A stretch of DNA of 64,000 nt, taken from NCBI RefSeq assembly GCF_006539505.1, contig NZ_BJND01000016.1, forward strand, positions 248,001 through 312,000. The letters run 5' to 3'. This DNA comes from Streptomyces spinoverrucosus. Its GTDB lineage: Bacteria > Actinomycetota > Actinomycetes > Streptomycetales > Streptomycetaceae. The notes under the pieces are model-generated. The model was not told where the DNA came from, searched no databases, and saw nothing but the letters and a program-made list of their open reading frames with translations. Of the stretch, positions 10,961-24,658 are shown in pieces. Position numbers and translations under genes: made by a program. Numbering within the stretch: position 1 is the first letter of the stretch; each line of letters opens with the position of its first letter.

Positions 10961-11938
10961 ATGCAGCGCCATCTCATCTCGGCCGCCGACCTCACCCGCG
11001 ACGACGCCGTCCTGATCCTCGACACCGCCGAGGAGATGTCCCGGGTCGCCGACCGGCCGATCAAGAAGCTGCCGACCCTGCGCGGCCGCACCGTGGTGAA
11101 CCTCTTCTTCGAGGACTCGACCCGCACCCGGATCTCCTTCGAGGCCGCCGAGAAGCGGCTGTCCGCGGACGTCATCAACTTCTCCGCCAAGGGATCGTCG
11201 GTGTCCAAGGGCGAGTCCCTGAAGGACACCGCGCAGACCCTGGAGGCCATGGGCGTCGACGCGGTCGTCATCCGGCACGGCGCGTCCGGTGCCCCGTACC
11301 GGCTGGCCAACTCCGGCTGGATCGACGCGGCCGTCATCAACGCCGGCGACGGCACCCACCAACACCCCACCCAGGCACTGCTCGACGCGTTCACCATGCG
11401 CCGCCGCCTCGTCGGCCGGGATGCCGGGCTCGGCCACGACCTGGCCGGCAAGCGCGTCACCATCGTCGGCGACGTCCTGCACAGCCGGGTCGCCCGCTCC
11501 AACGTCGACCTGCTGCACACCCTCGGCGCCGAGGTCACCCTCGTCGCCCCGCCCACCCTGCTGCCGGTCGGCATCGGGACCTGGCCGTGCGAGGTGTCGT
11601 ACGACCTCGACAGCACCCTGCCCAAGTCCGACGCGGTGATGATGCTGCGCGTGCAGCGCGAGCGCATGAACGCCGCGTTCTTCCCGACCGAGCGCGAGTA
11701 CTCGCGGCGCTACGGCCTGGACGGCGACCGGATGGCGAAGATGCCCGAGCACGCCATCGTGATGCACCCCGGCCCGATGGTCCGCGGCATGGAGATCACC
11801 GCCCAGGTCGCCGACTCCGAGCGCTGCACCGCGATCGAGCAGGTCGCAAACGGAGTCTCCATCCGGATGGCCGTTCTGTATCTGCTGCTCGGTGGAAACG
11901 AACCCGCCCTCACGAACACCCGTACCGAGGAGAAGTAA
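10961..11938 (+). CDS. pyrB: Aspartate carbamoyltransferase catalytic chain
   Basis: 325 aa. Joins carbamoyl phosphate and aspartate. The carbamoyl-phosphate site [19 protein letters not shown] and the [12 protein letters not shown] motif are intact, and the aspartate-domain motif [10 protein letters not shown] is present. No pyrI regulatory chain is nearby, so control is likely through PyrR. pyrC starts 5 bp after the stop. Confidence 0.96.
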   Translation: MQRHLISAADLTRDDAVLILDTAEEMSRVADRPIKKLPTLRGRTVVNLFFEDSTRTRISFEAAEKRLSADVINFSAKGSSVSKGESLKDTAQTLEAMGVDAVVIRHGASGAPYRLANSGWIDAAVINAGDGTHQHPTQALLDAFTMRRRLVGRDAGLGHDLAGKRVTIVGDVLHSRVARSNVDLLHTLGAEVTLVAPPTLLPVGIGTWPCEVSYDLDSTLPKSDAVMMLRVQRERMNAAFFPTEREYSRRYGLDGDRMAKMPEHAIVMHPGPMVRGMEITAQVADSERCTAIEQVANGVSIRMAVLYLLLGGNEPALTNTRTEEK

Positions 11939-11943
11939 GACAG

Positions 11944-13230
11944 ATGAGCAAGATCCTGATCCGTGGTGCGAAGGTGCTCGGCGGCGAACCGCAGGACGTG
12001 CTGATCGAGGGCTCGACGATCGCCGCCGTGGGCCACGGCCTGCCGGACGAGGGCGCCGAGGTCGTCGAGGCCGGCGGCAAGGTGCTGCTCCCGGGCCTGG
12101 TCGACCTGCACACCCATCTGCGCGAGCCCGGCCGTGAGGACTCCGAGACCGTGCTGACCGGCACGCGCGCGGCCGCCGCCGGCGGCTACACCGCCGTGTT
12201 CGCCATGGCCAACACCTTCCCGGTCGCGGACACCGCCGGTGTCGTCGAGCAGGTCTGGCGACTGGGCCGGGAGCACGGCTACTGCGATGTGCAGCCGATC
12301 GGCGCCGTCACCGTGGGCCTGGAGGGCAGGAAGCTCGCCGAGCTGGGCGCCATGCACGAGTCGGCCGCCGGGGTCACCGTCTTCTCCGACGACGGCAAGT
12401 GCGTCGACGACGCCGTGATCATGCGCCGGGCCCTGGAGTACGTGAAGGCCTTCGACGGGGTCGTCGCCCAGCACGCGCAGGAGCCGCGGCTGACCGAGGG
12501 CGCCCAGATGAACGAGGGTGTCGTCTCCGCCGAGCTGGGGCTGGGCGGCTGGCCCGCGGTGGCCGAGGAGTCGATCATCGCCCGGGACGTCCTGCTCGCC
12601 GAGCACGTCGGCTCCCGTGTGCACATCTGCCACCTGTCGACCGCCGGGTCCGTGGAGATCGTGCGCTGGGCCAAGTCCCGGGGCATCCGGGTGACCGCCG
12701 AGGTCACCCCGCACCACCTCCTCCTCACCGACGAGCTGGTGCGGACGTACAACCCGGTCTACAAGGTGAACCCGCCGCTGCGCACCGAGCGGGACGTGCT
12801 GGCGCTGCGCGAGGCCCTCGCCGACGGCACGATCGACATCGTCGCCACCGACCACGCCCCGCACCCGCACGAGGACAAGGACTGCGAGTGGGCCGCCGCC
12901 GCGATGGGGATGGTCGGCCTGGAGACCGCGTTGTCAGTGGTCCAGGAGACGATGGTCGACACAGGGCTGCTCGACTGGGCCGACGTGGCGGACCGCATGT
13001 CCTTCGCGCCGGCCCGGATCGGGCAGGCCACGGGGCACGGACGTCCCGTCTCGGCAGGTGAGCCCGCCAACCTCACCCTCGTCGACACGGCATACCGTGG
13101 GCCCGTGGACCCCGCGGGCTTCGCCTCGCGCAGCCGCAACACCCCGTACGAGGGTCGTGAGCTGCCGGGCCGTGTCACGCACACGTGGCTCCGGGGCAAG
13201 GCCACGCTCGTCGACGGGAAGCTCACGTGA
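11944..13230 (+). CDS. pyrC: Dihydroorotase (type I)
   Basis: 428 aa. Zinc amidohydrolase that closes the ring of carbamoyl-aspartate. Metal ligands are seen in DLHTHLREPG near residue 58 and in the late DHAPHPHEDK segment; HICHLSTAGSVE and EVTPHHLLLTDE supply the middle histidines. The ATG at 11944 lies 5 bp after pyrB with GAGGAGAAG upstream. The end overlaps the next gene as GTGA. Confidence 0.96.
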   Translation: MSKILIRGAKVLGGEPQDVLIEGSTIAAVGHGLPDEGAEVVEAGGKVLLPGLVDLHTHLREPGREDSETVLTGTRAAAAGGYTAVFAMANTFPVADTAGVVEQVWRLGREHGYCDVQPIGAVTVGLEGRKLAELGAMHESAAGVTVFSDDGKCVDDAVIMRRALEYVKAFDGVVAQHAQEPRLTEGAQMNEGVVSAELGLGGWPAVAEESIIARDVLLAEHVGSRVHICHLSTAGSVEIVRWAKSRGIRVTAEVTPHHLLLTDELVRTYNPVYKVNPPLRTERDVLALREALADGTIDIVATDHAPHPHEDKDCEWAAAAMGMVGLETALSVVQETMVDTGLLDWADVADRMSFAPARIGQATGHGRPVSAGEPANLTLVDTAYRGPVDPAGFASRSRNTPYEGRELPGRVTHTWLRGKATLVDGKLT

Positions 13231-13796
13231 CACCTGTAATCCTGCTGGCCGCCGAGAAGGAATCGGCGGAAGTGACCGACTGGGCCGCCCGCATCGGCTG
13301 GGTCGTCGGCCTCGCCCTGTTCGTCGCGCTCGTCTACTGGCTGATGCGCGAGGGCTGGAAGTGGCGCGGCACCCTCCAGGGCGACCTGCCGGAGCTGCCC
13401 ACCGCGCCGGACGAGCCGGGTAAGGCGAAACTGACGATGACCGGCCGCTACCACGGCTCCACCACCGCCGGTCATTGGCTGGACCGCATCGTGGCGCACG
13501 GCCTGGGCACCCGCAGCCGGGTCGAGCTCACGCTGACGGACGCGGGACTGGACGTCGTACGCCCCGGCGCGACCGACTTCTTCGTCCCCGTGGCGGCCCT
13601 GCGCGAGGCCCGGCTCGACAAGGGCATCGCCGGCAAGGTCCTCACCGAGGGCGGACTGCTCGTCGTGACCTGGGCGCACGGCGAGAAGCTGATCGACTCC
13701 GGGTTCCGCTCCGACCGCGCGGCCGAGCACACCGAGTGGGTCGACGCAATCAACTCCATGATCACCACCAGCACCACGGAAGGCGCCGAACGATGA
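13227..13796 (+). CDS. Membrane-anchored PH-like domain protein of the pyr operon
   Basis: 189 aa from GTG 13227, overlapping the pyrC stop. One transmembrane helix near residues 20-40 ([18 protein letters not shown]) is followed by a cytoplasmic beta-rich domain ([33 protein letters not shown]) of the bacterial PH-like type. A membrane protein is also found at this place between pyrC and carA in mycobacteria (Rv1382 as I recall), so the position is conserved. It overlaps carA as ATGA. Function unknown; it may tether or sense something for pyrimidine synthesis. Confidence 0.8.
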   Translation: MTPVILLAAEKESAEVTDWAARIGWVVGLALFVALVYWLMREGWKWRGTLQGDLPELPTAPDEPGKAKLTMTGRYHGSTTAGHWLDRIVAHGLGTRSRVELTLTDAGLDVVRPGATDFFVPVAALREARLDKGIAGKVLTEGGLLVVTWAHGEKLIDSGFRSDRAAEHTEWVDAINSMITTSTTEGAER

Positions 13797-14927
13797 CGAC
13801 CTCCACAGGGGGAACCACGAAGGTCCCCGCCGTACTCGTCCTGGAGGACGGCCGGATCTTCCGCGGCCGTGCCTACGGGGCCGTGGGGGAGACCTTCGGC
13901 GAGGCCGTGTTCTCCACCGGCATGACCGGCTACCAGGAGACCCTCACCGACCCGTCGTACCACCGCCAGGTCGTCGTGATGACCGCCCCGCACGTCGGCA
14001 ACACCGGCGTCAACGACGAGGACCCCGAGTCCAAGCGCATCTGGGTCGCGGGCTACGTCGTACGCGACCCCGCGCGCGTGCCCTCCAACTGGCGGGCCAA
14101 GCGCTCGCTGGACGAGGAGCTCCGCCACCAGGGCGTCGTCGGCATCTCGGGCATCGACACGCGCGCGCTGACCCGGCACCTGCGCGAGCGCGGCGCCATG
14201 CGCGTCGGCATCTTCTCCGGCAACGCGCTGCCCGACGAGGGCACCATGCTCGCCGAGGTGCGCCAGGCCCCCGAGATGAAGGGCGCGAACCTCTCCGCCG
14301 AGGTCGCCACCAAGGAGCCGTACGTCGTCCCGGCGATCGGCGAGAAGAAGTTCACCGTCGCCGCCGTCGACCTCGGCATCAAGGGCATGACCCCGCACCG
14401 GATGGCCGAGCGCGGCATCGAGGTGCACGTACTGCCCGCCACGGCGACCGTCGAGGACGTGTACGCGGTCAACCCGGACGGCGTGTTCTTCTCCAACGGC
14501 CCCGGCGACCCGGCCACCGCCGACCACGCCGTCTCCGTGATGCAGGGCGTCCTGGAGCGCGGCACGCCGCTGTTCGGCATCTGCTTCGGCAACCAGATCC
14601 TGGGCCGCGCCCTCGGCTTCGGCACCTACAAGCTGAAGTACGGCCACCGAGGCATCAACCAGCCGGTGCAGGACCGTACGACCGGCAAGGTCGAGGTCAC
14701 CGCGCACAACCACGGCTTCGCCGTCGACGCCCCGCTCGACCAGGTGTCCGACACTCCGTACGGCCGCGCCGAGGTCTCCCACGTCTGCCTCAACGACAAC
14801 GTGGTGGAGGGCCTCCACCTGCTCGACAAACCGGCCTTCAGCGTCCAGTACCACCCCGAAGCGGCAGCGGGCCCGCACGACGCCGCCTACCTGTTCGACC
14901 GCTTCGTTTCCCTGATGGAGGGCCAGC

Positions 14928-14935
<8 letters not shown>
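13793..14935 (+). CDS. carA: Carbamoyl-phosphate synthase small (glutaminase) subunit
   Basis: 380 aa. Hydrolyses glutamine and channels ammonia to CarB. The N-terminal CPSase domain is followed by a class I glutamine amidotransferase domain with nucleophile Cys in [11 protein letters not shown] and the His/Glu pair in [11 protein letters not shown]. Start ATG overlaps the stop of the PH-like gene; the end overlaps carB by 8 bp. It serves both pyrimidine and arginine synthesis, yet sits under pyr control here. Confidence 0.96.
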
Positions 14936-18236
<3,301 letters not shown>

Positions 18237-18240
18237 CCCC

Positions 18241-18270
18241 GAGGGGGACACCGGAAACGGTGTCCCCCTC
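18241..18270 (+). terminator. Hairpin between carB and pyrD
   Basis: GAGGGGGACACCG and its exact complement close a GAAA tetraloop (13 bp stem), followed by TTCGTG rather than a T-run. It could act as a partial terminator or as an mRNA stability element within the operon. Confidence 0.6.
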
Positions 18271-18334
18271 TTCGTGAGGACACCTGTTTCGTGAGGACAC
18301 CTGTCTTCGCACCTGTCTTCGTGAGGACACATGT
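18271..18334 (+). repeat. Short tandem repeat carrying the pyrD ribosome-binding site
   Basis: The unit TTCGTGAGGACACCTGT occurs at 18271-18287 and 18288-18304, a shortened CTTCGCACCTGT at 18305-18316, and a last copy at 18317-18334 whose ACACCTGT has become ACACATGT. The pyrD ATG is created inside that last copy, and GAGG of the same copy serves as Shine-Dalgarno, so the repeat multiplies the ribosome site. Confidence 0.85.
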
Positions 18335-19437
18335 ACAAGATCTTCTTCAGTCTCGTCTTCCGGCACATGGACCCGGAGCGGGCGCACCACCTCGCCTTCC
18401 GCTGGATCCGCCTCGCCGTCCGCATTCCCGTCCTGCGCACCTTCGTCGCGGCCGTGCTGGCGCCCCGCTACAAGGAGCTGCGCACGGAGGCCCTCGGGCT
18501 GCGCATGCACGGCCCCTTCGGGCTCGCCGCCGGCTTCGACAAGAACGCCGTCGCGATCGACGGCATGTCGATGCTCGGCTTCGACCACGTCGAGATCGGC
18601 ACGGTGACGGGTGAGCCGCAGCCCGGCAACCCCAGGAAGCGGCTGTTCCGGCTGGTCCCGGACCGGGCGGTGATCAACCGCATGGGCTTCAACAACGACG
18701 GCTCGCTGGCCGTCGCCGCCCGCCTGGCGTCACGCGAGCCGGTCTTCAGGACCGTCGTGGGCGTCAACATCGGCAAGACCAAGGTGGTTCCCGAGGCCGA
18801 GGCGGTCGCGGACTACGTGAAGTCGGCGGAGCGGCTGGCGCCGTACGCCGACTACCTGGTCGTGAACGTCTCCTCGCCCAACACGCCCGGACTGCGCAAC
18901 CTCCAGGCGGTCGAGCATCTGCGCCCGCTGCTGACCGCCGTCCGTGAGGCCGCCGACCGTACCGTCACCTCCCGGCGCGTTCCGCTCCTGGTGAAGATCG
19001 CGCCCGACCTGGCCGACGAGGACATCGACGCGGTCGCCGATCTCGCCGTCGAGCTGGGCCTGGACGGGATCATCGCCACGAACACCACCATCGCGCGCGC
19101 GGGACTCGGTCTGAAATCCCAACCCGCCATGGTCAAGGAGGTCGGCGGCCTATCCGGCGCCCCGCTGAAGGCCCGCTCCCTGGAGGTCCTGCGCCGCCTG
19201 TACGCGCGCGTGGGCGACCGCATCACCCTCGTGGGGGTCGGCGGCATCGAGAACGCCGAGGACGCCTGGCAGCGCATCCTGGCCGGCGCCACGCTGGTGC
19301 AGGGCTACAGCGCCTTCATCTACGAGGGCCCCTTCTGGGCCCGCGCGATTCACAAGGGCCTCGCCGCACGCCTGCGCACAAGCCCGTACGCCACGCTCGC
19401 CGACGCCGTCGGCGCCGATGTGAGGAGAGCCGCATGA
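18331..19437 (+). CDS. pyrD: Dihydroorotate dehydrogenase (quinone), class 2
   Basis: 368 aa. FMN enzyme that passes electrons to membrane quinone. The N-terminal helix [20 protein letters not shown], typical of class 2 membrane association, is present, followed by [19 protein letters not shown], and the FMN/substrate motif [16 protein letters not shown] with the catalytic Ser. The C-terminal part shows [15 protein letters not shown]. Start chosen at ATG 18331 inside the repeat. The stop overlaps pyrF as ATGA. Confidence 0.95.
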   Translation: MYKIFFSLVFRHMDPERAHHLAFRWIRLAVRIPVLRTFVAAVLAPRYKELRTEALGLRMHGPFGLAAGFDKNAVAIDGMSMLGFDHVEIGTVTGEPQPGNPRKRLFRLVPDRAVINRMGFNNDGSLAVAARLASREPVFRTVVGVNIGKTKVVPEAEAVADYVKSAERLAPYADYLVVNVSSPNTPGLRNLQAVEHLRPLLTAVREAADRTVTSRRVPLLVKIAPDLADEDIDAVADLAVELGLDGIIATNTTIARAGLGLKSQPAMVKEVGGLSGAPLKARSLEVLRRLYARVGDRITLVGVGGIENAEDAWQRILAGATLVQGYSAFIYEGPFWARAIHKGLAARLRTSPYATLADAVGADVRRAA

Positions 19438-20276
19438 GCCAGGAACCCTTTGGCGCACGTCTGCGCCGTGCCATGGACGAGCGCGGCCCGCTGTGCGTCG
19501 GCATCGACCCGCACGCGTCCCTGCTCGCCGACTGGGGGCTGAACGACGACGTGGCCGGGCTGGAGCGGTTCAGCCGCACGGTCGTCGAGGCGATGGCCGA
19601 CCGGGTCGCCGTCCTGAAGCCGCAGAGCGCGTTCTTCGAGCGCTTCGGCTCACGCGGCCTGGCCGTCCTGGAGAAGGCGGTCGCCGAGGCCCGGGCGGCG
19701 GGCGCACTGGTCGTCATGGATGCCAAGCGCGGCGACATCGGCTCCACCATGGCCGCGTACGCCGAGTCCTTCCTGCACAAGGACGCCCCGCTGTTCTCCG
19801 ACGCGCTGACCGTCTCGCCGTACCTCGGCTACGGGGCGCTCAGGCCCGCCGTGGAGCTGGCGCGGGAGAACGGCGCGGGCCTGTTCGTGCTGGCGCTGAC
19901 CTCCAACCCCGAGGGCGCGGAGGTCCAGCACGCGGTCGGCGCCGACGGCCGCAGCGTCGGCGCGACCATGCTGGCCCACCTGGCAGCCGAGAACGCGGGG
20001 GAGGAGCCGATGGGCTCCTTCGGCGCGGTCGTCGGCGCCACGCTCGGTGACCTCTCGTCGTACGACCTCGACATCAACGGTCCCCTCCTCGCCCCCGGGA
20101 TCGGCGCCCAGGGAGCCACCCCGGCCGATCTCCCCGGGGTTTTCGGGGCCGCCGTGCGCAACGTCGTGCCGAACGTCAGCCGGGGTGTGCTGCGTCACGG
20201 TCCCGACGTGGTCGCTCTGCGTACCGCCGCGGCCCGCTTCGCGGAGGAGATCCGGGCCGCGGTCGCGGGGGTCTGA
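19434..20276 (+). CDS. pyrF: Orotidine 5'-phosphate decarboxylase (type 2)
   Basis: 280 aa. Final step to UMP. The type 2 (long) family is shown by [33 protein letters not shown] and the catalytic [19 protein letters not shown] with the conserved Asp-Lys-Asp set. Overlaps pyrD at ATGA and closes the pyr operon. The next gene, sIHF, starts 253 bp downstream and probably has its own promoter. Confidence 0.96.
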   Translation: MSQEPFGARLRRAMDERGPLCVGIDPHASLLADWGLNDDVAGLERFSRTVVEAMADRVAVLKPQSAFFERFGSRGLAVLEKAVAEARAAGALVVMDAKRGDIGSTMAAYAESFLHKDAPLFSDALTVSPYLGYGALRPAVELARENGAGLFVLALTSNPEGAEVQHAVGADGRSVGATMLAHLAAENAGEEPMGSFGAVVGATLGDLSSYDLDINGPLLAPGIGAQGATPADLPGVFGAAVRNVVPNVSRGVLRHGPDVVALRTAAARFAEEIRAAVAGV

Positions 20277-20529
20277 GGGTCCCGACCAGGGGTTCGGAGC
20301 GCCTTGAGGCTGGATACATCCTCAAATCCAGGGCAGTATGTCTGAAATATCCGGTCCTGACAGAGGCTGACCAGGACTTTTCCGCTGTTCTCGCTGACTC
20401 TGGCGGACTTGACCGCTAGTCTCCGACGAGAGAACGGGCAAGCGTGTTGCTCGTGGCTCCCCAGGTGTGGGGCGACTAGGTTCCTCACCGGTCCGTATCC
20501 GACAGTTCGACATCCGAGGTGACGTAGGC

Positions 20530-20853
20530 GTGGCTCTTCCGCCCCTTACCCCCGAACAGCGCGCAGCCGCGCTCGAAAAGGCCGCCGCGGCTCGCCGGGA
20601 GCGGGCCGAGGTCAAGAATCGACTCAAGCACTCCGGCGCCTCCCTTCACGAGGTCATCAAGCAGGGCCAGGAGAACGACGTCATCGGCAAGATGAAGGTC
20701 TCCGCCCTTCTTGAGTCCCTGCCGGGCGTGGGCAAGGTCCGCGCCAAGCAGATCATGGAGCGACTCGGTATCTCCGAGAGCCGCCGCGTGCGTGGTCTCG
20801 GTTCCAACCAGATCGCCTCGCTCGAGCGTGAGTTCGGCAGCACCGGTTCCTGA
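20530..20853 (+). CDS. sihf: Actinobacterial integration host factor sIHF
   Basis: 107 aa nucleoid-associated DNA-binding protein, unrelated in sequence to E. coli IHF. It begins [20 protein letters not shown] with a long N-terminal helix, and carries the helix-two-turn-helix region [20 protein letters not shown] at about 65-85. I chose GTG 20530, preceded by GAGG, because this gives the known S. coelicolor length; a longer frame upstream is not needed. Loss in S. coelicolor affects chromosome condensation, sporulation septation and antibiotics. The 253 bp upstream contain a plausible CTGACT, 17 bp, TAGTCT promoter near 20400-20425. Confidence 0.96.
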   Translation: MALPPLTPEQRAAALEKAAAARRERAEVKNRLKHSGASLHEVIKQGQENDVIGKMKVSALLESLPGVGKVRAKQIMERLGISESRRVRGLGSNQIASLEREFGSTGS

Positions 20854-20912
20854 CCTTCGGAGGACTCCGGGACTGGTCCCGGGCACTCCGGTACAGCTGG
20901 AATAATCGCTGC

Positions 20913-21470
20913 ATGAGTGAACGTCCGCGGCTGACCGTGCTCTCCGGACCCTCCGGGGTCGGCAAGAGCACGGTCGTCGCCCATATGCGCAAGGAACACC
21001 CCGAGGTCTGGCTCTCGGTGTCGGCGACGACCCGCAAGCCGCGCCCCGGCGAGCGGCACGGAGTCCACTACTTCTTCGTCACCGACGAGGAGATGGACAA
21101 GCTGATCGCCAACGGCGAACTGCTGGAGTGGGCCGAGTTCGCCGGCAACCGCTACGGCACGCCGCGTGCGGCCGTGCTGGAGCGGCTGGAGAAGGGTGAG
21201 CCCGTCCTGCTGGAGATCGATCTCCAGGGTGCCCGGCAGGTGCGGGAGTCCATGCCCGAGGCTCAGCTGGTGTTCCTCGCTCCGCCCTCCTGGGAGGAGC
21301 TGGTGCGCAGACTCACCGGCCGGGGCACCGAGCCGCCCGAGGTGATCGAGCGCCGGCTTGCCGCGGCGAAGGTCGAACTGGCGGCGGAGCCGGAGTTCGA
21401 CGAGACCCTGGTCAACACCTCCGTCAAGGACGTGGCGCGTGAGCTGCTAGCCTTGATGGACGTTGTGTGA
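20913..21470 (+). CDS. gmk: Guanylate kinase
   Basis: 185 aa. Phosphorylates GMP to GDP. Walker [13 protein letters not shown] at residues 11-22; GMP-binding segment [20 protein letters not shown]; lid region after [10 protein letters not shown]. Follows sIHF by 59 bp and precedes rpoZ by 51 bp, the conserved actinobacterial order sIHF-gmk-rpoZ-coaBC-metK. Confidence 0.96.
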   Translation: MSERPRLTVLSGPSGVGKSTVVAHMRKEHPEVWLSVSATTRKPRPGERHGVHYFFVTDEEMDKLIANGELLEWAEFAGNRYGTPRAAVLERLEKGEPVLLEIDLQGARQVRESMPEAQLVFLAPPSWEELVRRLTGRGTEPPEVIERRLAAAKVELAAEPEFDETLVNTSVKDVARELLALMDVV

Positions 21471-21521
21471 TCGTCACCGATCATGCACACTGAATCTTTC
21501 CCATCCATCGGAAGGTAGAGC

Positions 21522-21794
21522 GTGTCCTCTTCCATCTCCGCGCCCGAGGGCATCATCAACCCGCCGATCGACGAGCTCCTCGAGGCCACCGACTCGAAGT
21601 ACAGCCTCGTGATCTACGCGGCCAAGCGGGCCCGCCAGATCAACGCGTACTACTCGCAGCTCGGCGAGGGTCTGCTCGAGTACGTCGGTCCGCTCGTGGA
21701 CACCCACGTCCACGAGAAGCCGCTCTCGATCGCCCTTCGTGAGATCAATGCGGGGCTGCTGACGTCCGAGGCCGTTGAGGGCCCGGCGCAGTAA
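21522..21794 (+). CDS. rpoZ: RNA polymerase omega subunit
   Basis: 90 aa. Small subunit that chaperones beta prime. Family core seen as [20 protein letters not shown] and [23 protein letters not shown] start preceded by GGAAGG. A strong hairpin follows 26 bp after the stop. Confidence 0.96.
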   Translation: MSSSISAPEGIINPPIDELLEATDSKYSLVIYAAKRARQINAYYSQLGEGLLEYVGPLVDTHVHEKPLSIALREINAGLLTSEAVEGPAQ

Positions 21795-21819
21795 TATTTC
21801 CTGCTTGCAGCAGACTTAT

Positions 21820-21854
21820 CCACAGGCCCGGCAGTACGACTGTCGGGCCTGTGG
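21820..21854 (+). terminator. Terminator after rpoZ
   Basis: CCACAGGCCCG and its complement, extended inward by CAGT/ACTG, give an almost continuous 16 bp stem with a 3 nt loop. The tail is TGTGTC, without a T-run. It separates rpoZ from coaBC. Confidence 0.75.
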
Positions 21855-21901
21855 TGTGTCATAGACGCGTACGCCGTACGTGTCGAGTCCGGGGAGAGAC
21901 G

Positions 21902-23107
21902 GTGGACAAGCCCAAGGTCGTTCTGGGGGTGAGCGGTGGCATCGCCGCGTACAAGGCCTGTGAGCTGCTGCGGCGGCTGACGGAGTCGGGCCACGACGTG
22001 CGCGTCGTCCCCACCGCCTCCGCGCTGCACTTCGTCGGCGCCGCGACCTGGTCCGCGCTGTCCGGCCACCCCGTCTCCACGGAGGTCTGGGACGACGTCC
22101 ACGAGGTCCCGCACGTCCGCATCGGACAGCAGGCCGACCTGGTGGTCGTCGCCCCGGCCACCGCCGACATGCTCGCCAAGGCCGCCCACGGCCTCGCCGA
22201 CGACCTGCTGACCAACACCCTGCTCACCGCCCGCTGCCCGGTCGTCTTCGCCCCCGCCATGCACACCGAGATGTGGGAGCACCCGGCGACCCAGGAGAAC
22301 GTGGCGACGCTGCGCCGCGGGGGCGCGGTCGTCATCGAGCCCGCCGTCGGCCGCCTCACCGGCGTCGACACCGGCAAGGGCCGGCTGCCCGAGCCCGCCG
22401 AGATCTTCGAGGTCTGCCGCCGCGTGCTGGCCCGCGGTGTCACCGAGCCGGACCTCAAGGGCCGCCACGTCGTCGTCAGCGCCGGCGGCACCCGCGAGCC
22501 GCTCGACCCCGTCCGCTTCCTCGGTAACCGCTCCTCCGGCAAGCAGGGCTACGCCCTCGCGCGTACGGCCGCCGCGAGGGGCGCCCGCGTCACGTTGGTC
22601 GCCGCGAACACCACCGGGCTGCCCGACCCGGCGGGCGTGGACGTCGTCCAGGTCGGCACGGCCGTCCAACTGCGCGAGGCGGTGCTGAAGGCGGCCGCCG
22701 AGGCCGACGCGGTCGTGATGGCGGCGGCGGTCGCCGACTTCCGCCCGGCGACGTACGCGGCCGGGAAGATCAAGAAGCAGGACGGCCAGGACCCGGAACC
22801 GGTCGTGCTCATACGGAATCCGGACATCCTCGCGGAGATCTCGGCCGACCGCGCCCGCCCGGGACAGGTGATCGTCGGCTTCGCCGCCGAGACCGACGAC
22901 GTCCTCGCCAACGGCCGCAAAAAACTTCAGCGCAAGGGCTGCGATCTGCTCGTGGTGAACGAGGTCGGCGAGCGCAAGACCTTCGGTTCGGAGCAGAACG
23001 AAGCGGTGGTGCTGGGTGCCGACGGCACCGAGACCCCCGTGCCGTACGGCCCCAAGGAGGCGCTGGCCGACATGGTCTGGGATCTCGTCGCGGAACGTCT
23101 GGGGTGA
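21902..23107 (+). CDS. coaBC: Bifunctional phosphopantothenoylcysteine decarboxylase / phosphopantothenate-cysteine ligase
   Basis: 401 aa. Two coenzyme A steps in one protein. The N-terminal CoaC flavoprotein domain starts VVLGVSGGIAAYKACELLRR, has the active-site His in VPHVRIGQQADL, and the substrate clamp PAMHTEMWEHPAT (His instead of the common Asn, as I recall from other actinobacteria). The CoaB domain begins near residue 190 with VVSAGGTREPLDPVRFLGNR, then SSGKQGYALA and the KLQRKGCDLLVVN loop. GTG start; longer in-frame extensions lack a ribosome site. Confidence 0.94.
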   Translation: MDKPKVVLGVSGGIAAYKACELLRRLTESGHDVRVVPTASALHFVGAATWSALSGHPVSTEVWDDVHEVPHVRIGQQADLVVVAPATADMLAKAAHGLADDLLTNTLLTARCPVVFAPAMHTEMWEHPATQENVATLRRGGAVVIEPAVGRLTGVDTGKGRLPEPAEIFEVCRRVLARGVTEPDLKGRHVVVSAGGTREPLDPVRFLGNRSSGKQGYALARTAAARGARVTLVAANTTGLPDPAGVDVVQVGTAVQLREAVLKAAAEADAVVMAAAVADFRPATYAAGKIKKQDGQDPEPVVLIRNPDILAEISADRARPGQVIVGFAAETDDVLANGRKKLQRKGCDLLVVNEVGERKTFGSEQNEAVVLGADGTETPVPYGPKEALADMVWDLVAERLG

Positions 23108-23344
23108 TGGCCGCACGTTCTGTACGCCCCCTGGAACCGCCCATTCGCGGTGTGGCGCCCCTGGCCAACGTCACCGCACATTGGGCAGAATGCCCGTGCC
23201 GCAGGTCACAGGCCTCCCGAGAGGCGAGACGGGTGACCTCGTGGCGGAGAGCGACCGATAAACTGTTGTCGGACGTCGTCGGGCGCAGCCCCCGTCCCGT
23301 CCACCAATGATCAGCCAGCAGCCGCTGCAACCCCAGGGAGCGTT

Positions 23345-24553
23345 GTGTCCCGTCGCCTGTTCACCTCGGAGTCCGTGACCGAGGGTCACCCCGACAAGAT
23401 CGCTGACCAGATCAGCGACACCATTCTCGACGCGCTCCTGCGCGAGGACCCGACGTCCCGGGTCGCCGTCGAGACCCTGATCACGACCGGTCTGGTGCAC
23501 GTGGCCGGCGAAGTCACGACCAAGGCCTACGCACCGATCCCGCAGCTGGTCCGGGACAAGATCCTGGACATCGGCTACGACTCCTCGAAGAAGGGCTTCG
23601 ACGGCGCCTCCTGCGGCGTCTCGGTGTCGATCGGCGCGCAGTCCCCGGACATCGCGCAGGGTGTGGACACGGCGTACGAGACCCGGGTCGAGGGCGACGA
23701 CGACGAGCTGGACCGGCAGGGCGCCGGTGACCAGGGCCTGATGTTCGGCTACGCCTCGGACGAGACGCCGACGCTGATGCCGCTGCCGATCTTCCTGGCG
23801 CACCGCCTGTCGAAGCGCCTGTCCGACGTGCGCAAGAACGGCACGATCCCCTACCTGCGCCCGGACGGCAAGACGCAGGTCACCATCGAGTACGACGGCG
23901 ACAAGGCCGTCCGCCTCGACACGGTCGTCGTCTCCTCGCAGCACGCCAGCGACATCGACCTGGACTCGCTGCTCGCTCCCGACATCCGCGAGTTCGTCGT
24001 GGAGCCGGAGCTGAAGGCGCTCCTCGACGACGGCATCAAGCTCGACACCGAGGGCTACCGCCTCCTGGTCAACCCCACCGGCCGCTTCGAGATCGGTGGC
24101 CCGATGGGTGACGCCGGCCTGACCGGCCGCAAGATCATCATCGACACGTACGGCGGCATGGCCCGCCACGGCGGCGGCGCCTTCTCCGGCAAGGACCCGT
24201 CCAAGGTGGACCGCTCGGCGGCGTACGCGATGCGCTGGGTCGCCAAGAACGTCGTCGCCGCGGGCCTGGCGTCCCGCTGCGAGGTCCAGGTGGCCTACGC
24301 GATCGGCAAGGCCGAGCCGGTCGGTCTGTTCGTCGAGACCTTCGGCACCGCCAAGATCGACCATGAGAAGATCGAGAAGGCCATCGACGAGGTCTTCGAC
24401 CTCCGCCCGGCCGCCATCATCCGCGACCTCGACCTGCTCCGCCCGATCTACGCCCAGACCGCGGCGTACGGCCACTTCGGCCGTGAGCTTCCCGACTTCA
24501 CCTGGGAGCGCACGGACCGCGTGGACGCGCTGCGCGCGGCCGCGGGGCTGTAA
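23345..24553 (+). CDS. metK: S-adenosylmethionine synthetase
   Basis: 402 aa. Makes SAM from methionine and ATP. Signatures: [20 protein letters not shown] at the start, [18 protein letters not shown], and the P-loop-like [23 protein letters not shown] start preceded by AGGGAG. SAM level influences development and antibiotic production in Streptomyces. The 237 bp upstream hold no gene, and no known SAM riboswitch is recognisable; GATAAACT near 23256 may be part of a -10 region. Confidence 0.97.
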   Translation: MSRRLFTSESVTEGHPDKIADQISDTILDALLREDPTSRVAVETLITTGLVHVAGEVTTKAYAPIPQLVRDKILDIGYDSSKKGFDGASCGVSVSIGAQSPDIAQGVDTAYETRVEGDDDELDRQGAGDQGLMFGYASDETPTLMPLPIFLAHRLSKRLSDVRKNGTIPYLRPDGKTQVTIEYDGDKAVRLDTVVVSSQHASDIDLDSLLAPDIREFVVEPELKALLDDGIKLDTEGYRLLVNPTGRFEIGGPMGDAGLTGRKIIIDTYGGMARHGGGAFSGKDPSKVDRSAAYAMRWVAKNVVAAGLASRCEVQVAYAIGKAEPVGLFVETFGTAKIDHEKIEKAIDEVFDLRPAAIIRDLDLLRPIYAQTAAYGHFGRELPDFTWERTDRVDALRAAAGL

Positions 24554-24572
24554 GCCCGCCCTTCGCCCGACG

Positions 24573-24606
24573 CGAGGCCCGGTTTCCCTTCGGGGGCCGG
24601 GCCTCG
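24573..24606 (+). terminator. Terminator after metK
   Basis: CGAGGCCCGG (24573-24582) pairs perfectly with CCGGGCCTCG (24597-24606) around a 14 nt loop. No T-run follows. Located 20 bp after the metK stop. Confidence 0.65.
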
Positions 24607-24658
24607 GTGCGTTCCCGGGCGGCGTCGTTTGTCAGTGGCGTTTGGTAAGAATGCAAGC

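Noticed and set aside
23108..23344. Possible SAM riboswitch upstream of metK
   Set aside because: I looked for the conserved cores of known SAM classes and found none; streptomycete metK is not known to have one.
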